Assembly (NCBI GenBank): GCA_015520425.1
Contig: WAQC01000032.1
Span: 1-43,497 of the forward strand
From: Candidatus Pelearchaeum sp.
GTDB lineage: Archaea > Thermoproteota > Nitrososphaeria_A > Caldarchaeales > Caldarchaeaceae
Reading direction: 5' to 3'
Length of the DNA stretch: 43,497 nucleotides
Notes under the pieces: model-generated
What the model saw: only the letters and a program-made list of their open reading frames with translations
What the model was told of the DNA's origin: nothing
Database searches by the model: none
Shown: piece by piece, positions 16,075 to 23,314 of the stretch
Position numbering within the stretch: position 1 is the first letter of the stretch
Layout of the letters: each line of letters begins with the position of its first letter
Position numbers and translations under genes: made by a program

Positions 16075-17280
16075 ATGATGCGGAAACCCAGAATTTACAT
16101 CGCCTCGCCAGAGAGCATACGCGGGGGAAAGGTTACCGACATATACTTCGTTAGGGCTAAGCAGATTCTGGAAAAGACCAACTCATCCACCAAGAGGGTT
16201 GTGGCCGAGGCTCACGCATATAGCTTGCCGAATAGCTGGGAGTGGGGCGTATTAGCTGGTGTTGAGGAGCTTGCCTGGCTTCTTGAGGGCAAGCCCGTAG
16301 ATGTCTATTGCCTTGATGAGGGGACTGTATTCAGGCCTATGGAGCCCGTCGCCGCCATTAGCGGCGTTTATTCGGAGTTTGGAATCTACGAATCAGCCAT
16401 TCTGGGGTTTCTCCGCCACTCAACCAGCATAGCCACGCGCGCAGCGCGAGTGAAGGTCGCTGCTGGGGGGAAGCCTGTTATCTTCTTCGGCATCAGAACC
16501 ATACACCCAGCAATAACGCCAATGGCTGATAGGGCGGCGTTCATAGGTGGATGCGACGCTGTTTCAGGGGTTGTTGGAGCTGACATGATAGAGCAGAAAC
16601 CAGTAGGAACAATGCCTCACGCCCTAATACTCGTCGTTGGAGACCAGGTAAGCGCGTGGAAGGCTTTTGACGAGGTTATGCCCAGCGACGTGCCGCGTAT
16701 AGCGCTTTGTGATACTTTTATGGATGAGCGCACAGAGGCCGCGTTGGCGGTAGATACACTCGGAGAGCGTTTATCTGGCGTTAGGCTGGATACCCCAAGC
16801 TCGCGGCGCGGCGATATGAGGAAGATAGTCCAGGAGGTTAAGTGGATGCTCAGGCTAAAGGGGCGTGAGGACGTTAAAGTGCTGGTCAGTGGTGGAGTAG
16901 GCGAGGAGGAGGTAAGAAAGCTCAGCGATGTGGCCGACGGTTTTGGGGTAGGCACATCAATAGCGTTCCCACCCTCAATAGACTTTGCCCTAGACATAGT
17001 TGAGGTAGAAGGTAAGCCGATTGCCAAACGGGGGAAACTGCCAGGCCATAAGCAGGTTTACCGCTGCCCAAACTTCCACGACACAATAACGCAATTTAAC
17101 AAACAATTGGAAAAATGCCCCAGATGCGGTGAAGAGGTTAATCCATTGTTAAAGCCGCTCATTAAAAATGGTGAGGTGGTCAGAAAACTGCCATCGGCGG
17201 CTGATATTAGGAAATACACTATGGAACAGTTGGAAAAAATATTGAAGCTGGGTAGATTGGAGGAGCCGCTACTTGGCTAA
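16075..17280 (+). CDS. pncB: Nicotinate phosphoribosyltransferase
   Basis: The 401-residue enzyme makes nicotinate mononucleotide from nicotinate and PRPP (Preiss-Handler NAD salvage). The NAPRTase core shows EAHAYSLPNSWEWGVLAGVE, FFGIRTIHPAI, the LCDTFMDERTEA region and the phosphate loop VLVSGGVGEEEVRKLSD followed by GFGVGTSIAF. The C-terminus has a zinc-knuckle-like YRCPNFHD-x14-CPRCGEEV, a feature known from archaeal NAPRTases such as the Thermoplasma enzyme. It is co-oriented with pncA, and two ATGs (16075, 16078) lie in tandem. The 3' end overlaps the converging fumarase gene by 12 bases. Confidence 0.92.
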   Translation: MMRKPRIYIASPESIRGGKVTDIYFVRAKQILEKTNSSTKRVVAEAHAYSLPNSWEWGVLAGVEELAWLLEGKPVDVYCLDEGTVFRPMEPVAAISGVYSEFGIYESAILGFLRHSTSIATRAARVKVAAGGKPVIFFGIRTIHPAITPMADRAAFIGGCDAVSGVVGADMIEQKPVGTMPHALILVVGDQVSAWKAFDEVMPSDVPRIALCDTFMDERTEAALAVDTLGERLSGVRLDTPSSRRGDMRKIVQEVKWMLRLKGREDVKVLVSGGVGEEEVRKLSDVADGFGVGTSIAFPPSIDFALDIVEVEGKPIAKRGKLPGHKQVYRCPNFHDTITQFNKQLEKCPRCGEEVNPLLKPLIKNGEVVRKLPSAADIRKYTMEQLEKILKLGRLEEPLLG

Positions 17281-18681
17281 TATTCCTCCTCTTGTCATCT
17301 TCTTCAGGTCCAGCACTTCGTCTATCGTCTTCTGGTCTATTACCCCTTCCTCCAGCAGTACCTCGCGAATCGTCTTACCTGTTTCAAGCATCTTCTTCGC
17401 AACCCTAGCTGCTTTGTCGTAGCCTATTATGGGGGCGACGACTGTAACTAGAGCTGGGCTACTCTCACCATAGCGCCTACACCTCTCTGGATTCGCCCTT
17501 ATCCCAGCTATACAGTTCTCCGCAAGATTCTTTGCAGTGTTTGCCAGTATCTCTATTGACTGGAGAAGGTCATACGCTATTAGCGGCATACCCATATTAA
17601 GCTCCAGCTCGCCCAGCCTGCATGCTACGCTAATCGCCTCATCATTACCTATAACCTGAGCGGCAGCCATTAGAGCTGACTCAGGTATAACTGGGTTAAC
17701 CTTCCCAGGCATTATTGAGGAGCCTGGCTGTACGGCGGGTAGCTCTATCTCGGCAAGCCCAGTATTGGGGCCTGAGCTCAGTATGCGGAGGTCATTCGCT
17801 ATCTTGAGTATGGATACCGCCACAGACCTGAGCGCTGCGCTCATCTCTAGACAGCAGTCGCGCGCTCCCATGGCTTCAAACCTGTTTGCAGCTATCCTGA
17901 AGTCTATTCCAGTCTGCTCGCGTAGCTGGTTTACCACGAGCTCGGCAAAACGTGGGTGCGCGTTAAGCCCAGTCCCCACAGCCGTACCTCCTATAGGTAG
18001 CTCCAGCAAGCTATCTAGAGCGTTGAGAACTCTTCTCCTACCCTTCCTAATCATCTCCGCATATCCAGAAAACTCCTGCCCCAGCGTTACTGGCACAGCG
18101 TCCTGGAAGTGAGTTCTACCAGACTTAACTATGTCGGCGAATTCTCGCGCCTTCTCGTCAAGCCTCTTCTCCAATAGCTCTAGGCTGGGGATGAGCTTCT
18201 TAACCACCAACTCAGCGGCGGAGACGTTTATCGCCGTGGGAAAGACATCGTTGGTTGACTGCCCCATATTCACGTGGTCGTTCGGATGTATGAGCGACTT
18301 ATCCCCACGCTTGCCCCCCAAAATCTCTATCGCGCGATTAGCGATAACCTCGTTGGCGTTCATATTTGTTGAGGTTCCAGAGCCTGTCTGGAACACATCA
18401 ACCACGAATTGGTCGTCAAGCTTTCCCTCCGCCACTTCAAGAGCTGCCTTTTCTATTGCAGAAGCCTTGTTGGGGTCTAGCAGGCCCAGCTCCTTGTTGG
18501 CTTTTGCGGCAGCATGCTTTATCAAGCCTAGAGCCCTTATGAATGGGCGTTGAAACCTGAGGCCTGAGATTGGGAAGTTCAGTATGGCGCGGGCTGTCTG
18601 GGCGGCGTAGTAAGCGTTCGCGGGAACTTGCATCTCACCCAAAGTATCGCGCTCAATCCTATACTCTCCAGCATCGCTCAT
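17269..18681 (-). CDS. fumC: Fumarate hydratase, class II
   Basis: The 470-residue protein belongs to the fumarase/aspartase superfamily and should interconvert fumarate and malate in the citric acid cycle. Superfamily blocks are clear: TGSGTSTNMNANEVIANRA, HPNDHVNMGQSTNDVFPTA, SGRTHFQDAVPVTLGQE, and the signature QPGSSIMPGKVNPVIPES. QPGSS and PGK favour fumarase, since aspartases usually read QAGSSIMPAK. MGQSTNDV and NPVIPE are shared with aspartases, so aspartate ammonia-lyase remains a weaker alternative. The VAPIIGYDKAARVAKKMLE tail is fumarase-like. It is a single transcription unit divergent from no close partner. Confidence 0.82.
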   Translation of the reverse strand: MSDAGEYRIERDTLGEMQVPANAYYAAQTARAILNFPISGLRFQRPFIRALGLIKHAAAKANKELGLLDPNKASAIEKAALEVAEGKLDDQFVVDVFQTGSGTSTNMNANEVIANRAIEILGGKRGDKSLIHPNDHVNMGQSTNDVFPTAINVSAAELVVKKLIPSLELLEKRLDEKAREFADIVKSGRTHFQDAVPVTLGQEFSGYAEMIRKGRRRVLNALDSLLELPIGGTAVGTGLNAHPRFAELVVNQLREQTGIDFRIAANRFEAMGARDCCLEMSAALRSVAVSILKIANDLRILSSGPNTGLAEIELPAVQPGSSIMPGKVNPVIPESALMAAAQVIGNDEAISVACRLGELELNMGMPLIAYDLLQSIEILANTAKNLAENCIAGIRANPERCRRYGESSPALVTVVAPIIGYDKAARVAKKMLETGKTIREVLLEEGVIDQKTIDEVLDLKKMTRGGILAK

Positions 18682-18727
18682 ACTAGTCCTAATTTATGCT
18701 GCTAAATTTAAACCACTCACCCGTCTC

Positions 18728-19783
18728 CTAGCTTATTCCAATATCGTTAAGAATGTTCCTGATTTCTTCATCCTTTAGGTTAAGCTTATGCAGTATCGTG
18801 TACCTTTCTTTTCTTAGGTTTGGAGCGAGCTTAACCGCTTCTGTGAAGACATCCTCGTCTATACCTAACTCTTTCAGGGTTGATGGCGCGTGCATTGTTT
18901 TTAGGGCTTGCTTTACGCGCCGCCAGTTGGCGTTGTGGAGGTATGAGGTGAATATTGTCGCTATTCCGCATCGCTCTCCGTGTAGTGGGGGAGAGTCTAG
19001 GAGATATTCTAGAGCGTGTGCTATTAGGTGTTCGCTCCCGCTGCATGGCCTGCTGCTCCCAGCTATCCCCATAGCCACGCCAGCGCTGATGAGCGCCTCT
19101 ACTACTGTTCTTATCCCATCAGCCTCTCCCTTGCCTATGATTTCCGCAGAGCGCATAACCACTACCGAGCTTAGATACGCCAGATGCGCGGCGTATCTCC
19201 CATAGTATTCGCCAGTCTCCCTATGGCCCAGCCACCAGTCGCGGACAGCGCTATACTTGGCTACTAGGTCTCCGCATCCGCTTATAGTGTAGCGCATGGG
19301 GGCCAGCTTGATAACCTCCATATCCGCGATTATCTCAGTGGGCATCACGGATTTTCTAGAATATGCATGGCCCTCTTTACGTATGGAGGTCATCGGGCTA
19401 GCTATACCATCATGCGAGGCCACTGTTGGAATGCTAAAAAGCGGCAGGTTGAATGTCTCTGCCACAACCTTAGCCACATCCAACACTCTTCCCCCGCCTA
19501 TCCCTATTATAGCCCCATAGCCCGCGCGGATATTATTCGCCAGAGAGTCAAGCCACTCATTAACAGATGAAGACGAGTCAAGGATAACCACGTCAAACGA
19601 GATTTTCTCTGCTGCTTCCTCCACCTTCTTGCCGAGTAGCTTATATGGTGTGGGGCTGGTCAGCATCAAAGCCCTAGAGCCAGCCGTAGCTCTCACACGC
19701 TCAGCTATGACTGGGCCTAGTCTCTCGCCCACGATAACAGCGCGGGGAAGCTCCATAGCGTGTATGTCGGCAGCTCTATCCAT
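18728..19783 (-). CDS. egsA: sn-Glycerol-1-phosphate dehydrogenase
   Basis: The 351-residue enzyme reduces dihydroxyacetone phosphate to sn-glycerol-1-phosphate, the stereochemistry-setting first step of archaeal ether lipids. Its Zn-dependent iron-alcohol-dehydrogenase-like fold shows IIGIGGGRVLDVAKVVAE (NAD(P) binding) and FSIPTVASHDGIASPMTSI. Metal ligands are visible: Asp in ISGCGDLVAKYSAV, His in CSGSEHLIAHALEYL, and the downstream His in PPLHGERCGIAT. Length is normal. An in-frame ATG ten codons inside (MELPRAVIVG) is an alternative start. It shares a divergent promoter region with the ThiR-like gene. Confidence 0.93.
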   Translation of the reverse strand: MDRAADIHAMELPRAVIVGERLGPVIAERVRATAGSRALMLTSPTPYKLLGKKVEEAAEKISFDVVILDSSSSVNEWLDSLANNIRAGYGAIIGIGGGRVLDVAKVVAETFNLPLFSIPTVASHDGIASPMTSIRKEGHAYSRKSVMPTEIIADMEVIKLAPMRYTISGCGDLVAKYSAVRDWWLGHRETGEYYGRYAAHLAYLSSVVVMRSAEIIGKGEADGIRTVVEALISAGVAMGIAGSSRPCSGSEHLIAHALEYLLDSPPLHGERCGIATIFTSYLHNANWRRVKQALKTMHAPSTLKELGIDEDVFTEAVKLAPNLRKERYTILHKLNLKDEEIRNILNDIGIS

Positions 19784-19809
19784 GTCTCAGCGTCTCTGCG
19801 AGAGGATGC

Positions 19810-19825
19810 TATAGAAAATAATAAG
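19810..19825. promoter_or_regulatory. Shared AT-rich divergent promoter, egsA / ThiR-like gene
   Basis: The run CTATAGAAAATAATAA lies midway in the 71-base gap. It is about 30-35 bases before both start codons, so one box-A-like tract could serve each strand. If the regulator acts near here it could affect egsA too, but no operator is evident. Confidence 0.35.
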
Positions 19826-19854
19826 TCTCACGCCGCTGTGGTTAGCCGTGGAGA

Positions 19855-20823
19855 ATGTTTCCTCCATGCGAGATGATGGTAAGGGATTTCCTTCCTAATG
19901 TTAGGGGTGTTATGATTCACCGTCTTCGGAAGAATGGCCACTCCCAACTTGCCATAGCCAAGTTGCTGGGAATAACCCAGGCCGCTGTGAGCCAATCACT
20001 TAGAAGGAGCGAGTCATTCTACCAGAGGAAGCTCCAGCAGATGGGGATATCTGCTGAGGAGATAGAGCTCCTCTCTAAGCTCCTTCACGAAGACTTGCTA
20101 GAGAGCCCAGAGCGCTCAAACGGCACGCTATACGCCTTCTGGAGAAAGCTACTAGGTGATGGTAGGCTCTGTGAGTATCACCGCACACTATACCCCCAAC
20201 TCGCCTCATGCGAGATATGCATGACACCCATTAGCGCTGAAACACTTGACGCTAAGAGGCTTGATGTAATAAGACAGCTTGAAGAGGCTGTGAAGAGCAT
20301 AGAGCGCTCACCATTTTTCTCTAACATCATGCCAGAGGTTTCAGTCAATATTGTTTATAGCGTGGATAATCCGCAGACCACCGCTGATATAGCTGCTGTT
20401 CCTGGGAGGATTGTCAAGGTTGGGGGGCGCGTCCAGGCTGTCGGTAGGCCGGTTTTCGGAGCTTCGCAGCATATGGCAAACGTCCTGCTGGCGGTAAGCG
20501 CCGTAGATAAGCGCGTGAGAGCTGCTATAAACCTAAGAAACGACCAAGGAATGAAAGAGGCAGTTAAATCGCTCAACATACACTCGCAAGTTATTGAGCC
20601 CAGTAGAGCCGAGCTTACGGAGGATGACGTTATAAGGTCTGTGGCTAGTGCTTACGCGTATTTGAAAACCCTGCCAGCCGCCGTCTTTCATGAGGGAGGC
20701 GTGGGATACGAGCCAGCAACATACATATTTGGAGAAAACCCGATACAGCTAGCCAACATAGCTAGGAAAATCGCCAGACTCTACGTAGGGCTCGCCAGAG
20801 CGTCTAAGCCTAGTAAGGGCTGA
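19855..20823 (+). CDS. thiR: ThiR-like regulator: HTH plus ThiN ligand domain
   Basis: The 322-residue protein begins MFPPCEMMVRDFLPNVRG. A helix-turn-helix follows (about 20-55: SQLAIAKLLGITQAAVSQSL), then a Cys/His cluster (LCEYHRTLYPQLASCEICM, about 105-123) and a ThiN domain (about 150-320: PGRIVKVGGRVQAVGRPVFG, GASQHMANVLL, INLRNDQGMKEAV). ThiN is the thiamine-phosphate synthase fold; fused to an HTH it forms the archaeal ThiR repressor, which senses thiamine phosphates and controls thiamine genes. No thiamine gene lies in the window, so it acts elsewhere. The tail overlaps the converging protease gene by 75 bases. Synthase activity is not excluded. Confidence 0.85.
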   Translation: MFPPCEMMVRDFLPNVRGVMIHRLRKNGHSQLAIAKLLGITQAAVSQSLRRSESFYQRKLQQMGISAEEIELLSKLLHEDLLESPERSNGTLYAFWRKLLGDGRLCEYHRTLYPQLASCEICMTPISAETLDAKRLDVIRQLEEAVKSIERSPFFSNIMPEVSVNIVYSVDNPQTTADIAAVPGRIVKVGGRVQAVGRPVFGASQHMANVLLAVSAVDKRVRAAINLRNDQGMKEAVKSLNIHSQVIEPSRAELTEDDVIRSVASAYAYLKTLPAAVFHEGGVGYEPATYIFGENPIQLANIARKIARLYVGLARASKPSKG

Positions 20824-22200
20824 TACCGATATAATCAAAAGCACCGCGAGTGAAAAGACGAGAAAGAGGAGAAACTGGGAATCCCGAAGGTCTCCCGCCA
20901 AGGTGGAGTCATCAGCGAATAGGCCTAGTCGTCTGAAGGTATTGTCGGTCGCCCCATCGCTAAGCATGGAGAAGATAGAAACAACATCCTGCGTCTCCCT
21001 TATGCTAACATTATTCTTGTTTAGATAGGCGAAGAAGTCCTCAAACAAATTTAGGCCATGCTTCTTGTATAATGTGTGGAAGACTAAGTATGATGAGGCA
21101 TAGTAGAGTGTTGGATTATGTGTTGGTGATGAGCGGCTCCACCCCACTATAAAACCCGCGGGATATGGAACGTTCTGAGAAACAGCCAAAAGACTATCCT
21201 CAACAGCTTTAACACCTCTAAGCCCTATGTTGTTTAGAAGGTATATTGAGAAGAAGTTGGCTGCTCCCTCGTGGAACCATAACAAGTCTTCATCTATGCC
21301 AGCGCTCCATAGGTAGTGGTGGATAAGCTCATGAACTGCGACATGCTCCATTATCCCAGGAAGCATCCTTATCGTGAATATGTTGATGTTAATATCGCCC
21401 AGCCCAGAGGGAAGTATGGGCACATAGCCGTCTACTCCCTCATAAAATGTACGCGGAAGGAAGAAGCGCACCGTGATATTCTCTGGCCTCACTTTGAATA
21501 GTTCCGTCATATTAGGAGAAAGGTCAGAGTATAGCATTAGGATATGACGCATATACGCTGAGTATTTCTCAGGAACAACACCCCTAAAACCATCAATAAC
21601 TATCTCATCAAAGCTTAGAGGTCTCTCCAAATTGTAGCTAATCCAAACCCTACCAGAGGGTAGTGGAAGAGTGAAAATAACGTTAATGTTATCCTTAGCC
21701 TTGCTGAACTGTTGCGGCTGGACACTATACTCATTAACCTCAGCCACGTTTTTGATACGAATAGCTAGCTTTCCAGAGAGCTTGTCGTCAATCATTATTA
21801 AGGGTGATAGAAAGAGCGCCCTATCATCAACAATTAAGGAAGCCATCTTAAAACTGTAGCGTAGGCTTATTGTATCGTATTCCAATGTGGAGATTGTTAT
21901 GTTATTGTAGAATATGTTTGTCTCGCCAGGCGCTATGTAGAGCGGCGATACAATATAGCTCGGCCTTCCATCTGTGAAAGACCAGACAATACGCTCACCG
22001 CGCGGCACGGCTAACCAAGTCTCACCAATACCCATAGCTCGGAGAAACTTCGCGTTAATCGTTACTCTCACCTCAGCATCTCCGTCTTCATCCACAGTTA
22101 TAACATAGGAGAGAGCATCCACTGGCTGTGTTAGGCTTGGTATGTTGGAAACTAGTAGTAGGGTGAAGACCAATATAGTGAGGAGAGTTTTCCTCTTCAG
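20749..22200 (-). CDS. Secreted HExxH metallopeptidase-like protein, C-terminally anchored
   Basis: The protein has about 480 residues: a signal peptide, a beta-rich N-terminal half, then a zinc protease signature VAVHELIHHYLW (His281 counted from the TTG start) with a third ligand candidate in WFHEGAANFFS about 17 residues on. This is gluzincin-like, in the manner of M1/M61 peptidases. A C-terminal membrane helix (FLLFLVFSLAVLLIISVSAL) and basic tail follow. The start is unclear. TTG at 22173 would drop the positively charged n-region LKRKTLLTI, which lies in frame upstream as far as a CTG (22198-22200) directly after the upstream stop codon. I give the longer form. Catalytic activity is inferred only. 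Confidence 0.72.
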   Translation of the reverse strand: MKRKTLLTILVFTLLLVSNIPSLTQPVDALSYVITVDEDGDAEVRVTINAKFLRAMGIGETWLAVPRGERIVWSFTDGRPSYIVSPLYIAPGETNIFYNNITISTLEYDTISLRYSFKMASLIVDDRALFLSPLIMIDDKLSGKLAIRIKNVAEVNEYSVQPQQFSKAKDNINVIFTLPLPSGRVWISYNLERPLSFDEIVIDGFRGVVPEKYSAYMRHILMLYSDLSPNMTELFKVRPENITVRFFLPRTFYEGVDGYVPILPSGLGDININIFTIRMLPGIMEHVAVHELIHHYLWSAGIDEDLLWFHEGAANFFSIYLLNNIGLRGVKAVEDSLLAVSQNVPYPAGFIVGWSRSSPTHNPTLYYASSYLVFHTLYKKHGLNLFEDFFAYLNKNNVSIRETQDVVSIFSMLSDGATDNTFRRLGLFADDSTLAGDLRDSQFLLFLVFSLAVLLIISVSALTRLRRSGEPYVESGDFPSYVG

Positions 22201-22575
22201 TTACTCATCACATACGTGGCAGGAGTCTATATCAACGTCAGGCTCTATTTTCTTATGTATATCGCATAGCATCCGCTTCTTACGTATCTCCGCAACCACT
22301 TCGTTAAATTTTCTCGCTATCTCTGTCTGCGGCGTCTTATTCAATATCAACACCACTATCTCGTTTATCTTTTCATTCACCTCTTTCACATTCTCCCAAT
22401 TTACAACAACACCCCTAACCCCGCGCATATAGTTGCTTATCGCCGCCTGCGTAACCCCCAGCGCACGCGCCGCCTCCTCTTGAGTATAACTATGCTCTAG
22501 GATTAGTTTCTTAGCTACCATAGCTCTTATTACTGGTATTGTGAGCTTGGACTCAATTTCTGCTGGAAGTAGCAT
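22201..22575 (-). CDS. HTH regulator with Cys/His motif (ThiR N-terminal-like, no ThiN)
   Basis: The 124-residue protein begins MLLPAEIESKLTIPVIRAMV and carries a helix-turn-helix (YTQEEAARALGVTQAAISNY, about 31-50). It ends in MLCDIHKKIEPDVDIDSCHVC, a Cys-His-Cys-Cys pattern. The layout matches the first 125 residues of the ThiR-like protein at 19855, including LGVTQAAIS against LGITQAAVS, but no ligand domain follows. It probably binds DNA as a small regulator, perhaps of the flanking protease genes. The protease reading frame begins immediately after its stop codon, so the two are likely one transcript. Confidence 0.78.
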   Translation of the reverse strand: MLLPAEIESKLTIPVIRAMVAKKLILEHSYTQEEAARALGVTQAAISNYMRGVRGVVVNWENVKEVNEKINEIVVLILNKTPQTEIARKFNEVVAEIRKKRMLCDIHKKIEPDVDIDSCHVCDE

Positions 22576-22744
22576 AACGCGCGTTTTATTAATCGTGTTA
22601 GTGAAATAAAAGCATTACTTGAAGCGTATTCTCGTAGAAACGGTTAAGTAAAAGAATATTGCCCAAGGCCAATTCTGGTTATAAACTATAATAAATTCAA
22701 CCATACTGCAGTAGGAACCAGCATAGGTGCAGAGGGTGGTCGGA
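22576..22744. promoter_or_regulatory. Longest intergenic gap, divergent regulatory region
   Basis: These 169 bases separate the minus-strand HTH regulator from the plus-strand protease operon. They are AT-rich, hold the 18-base element at 22679-22696 and end in a GAGGGTGG ribosome site. I see no tRNA, hairpin terminator or repeat array here. Confidence 0.5.
22679..22696 (+). promoter_or_regulatory. TATA element of protease operon, shared with 28110
   Basis: TTATAAACTATAATAAAT contains an archaeal box A and matches the element at 28110-28127 at 17 of 18 bases. It should start transcription near 22710, leaving a short leader with the GAGGGTGG ribosome site. The extra conserved bases after the TATA box suggest common control of the two gene groups. 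Confidence 0.5.
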
Positions 22745-23284
22745 ATGATTGTTCCTCAGCAAATCACGCCGCCACCTCCTCCAACATGGCTTGACCCCGC
22801 TGTATTCCTCACCGACCTAGCATGGACGCTAATCAGAACTATAGTGACCTTCATTATCTCTTTCGGCATAGGCTTAGCGTCGCTGGGAGTCCTTGACAGG
22901 CTCACCCCTGGGGTTAGGGAAGTGAATAATATCCGCAACCACCCAATAGCTGTAGCGCTATTCGCGCTGGGCATATTCATCTTCCTCACATTCAGCCTGC
23001 TCGGCGCGGTTATATCTCCCCTACCAATAGGAATTACCTCTGGTCTAGGCCCCACAGTAAGTCCAGTGCTTATCTTCGCATATAGGATAACAGCGCTCTT
23101 AGCTGGCTTCCTGCTCTCGCTCTTCTTCGCATTCATCTACTACAGAATTCTAGCGCACCTGAGACCCTTCGGAATAGATTTGGACGAGATTGATAAAGAC
23201 GCCGTAGCTACGGGGATATACGTCCTGGGCTACTTGATATTCCTGGGAGCGATAATCTACATGGCTCTAGTGATTCCTGCATAG
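22745..23284 (+). CDS. Four-helix membrane protein, unknown
   Basis: The protein has 179 residues from ATG 22745, which follows GAGGGTGG (22732-22739). An in-frame GTG at 22727 is less likely because it precedes that site. A short N-terminal PQQITPPPPPTW segment is followed by four hydrophobic helices: TLIRTIVTFIISFGIGLASL, PIAVALFALGIFIFLTFSLL, ITALLAGFLLSLFFAFIYYR and GIYVLGYLIFLGAIIYMALV. A hydrophilic DLDEIDKD loop precedes the last. It is weakly reminiscent of DUF350-type proteins, but I do not claim that. It is the first gene of the operon with the M6-like protease. Confidence 0.75.
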   Translation: MIVPQQITPPPPPTWLDPAVFLTDLAWTLIRTIVTFIISFGIGLASLGVLDRLTPGVREVNNIRNHPIAVALFALGIFIFLTFSLLGAVISPLPIGITSGLGPTVSPVLIFAYRITALLAGFLLSLFFAFIYYRILAHLRPFGIDLDEIDKDAVATGIYVLGYLIFLGAIIYMALVIPA

Positions 23285-23314
23285 TGGAGAAATCCCAAGA
23301 TAGGGGATAGGCAT

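Noticed and set aside
17269..18681. Aspartate ammonia-lyase instead of fumarase
   Set aside because: MGQSTNDV and NPVIPE are aspartase-like, but QPGSSIMPGK and the IGYDKAA tail fit fumarase better; kept only as an alternative.
22576..22744. Possible tRNA or small RNA in the largest gap
   Set aside because: No T-loop GTTCRA-type box, no cloverleaf and no stable hairpin is visible; the AT content suits a promoter region.
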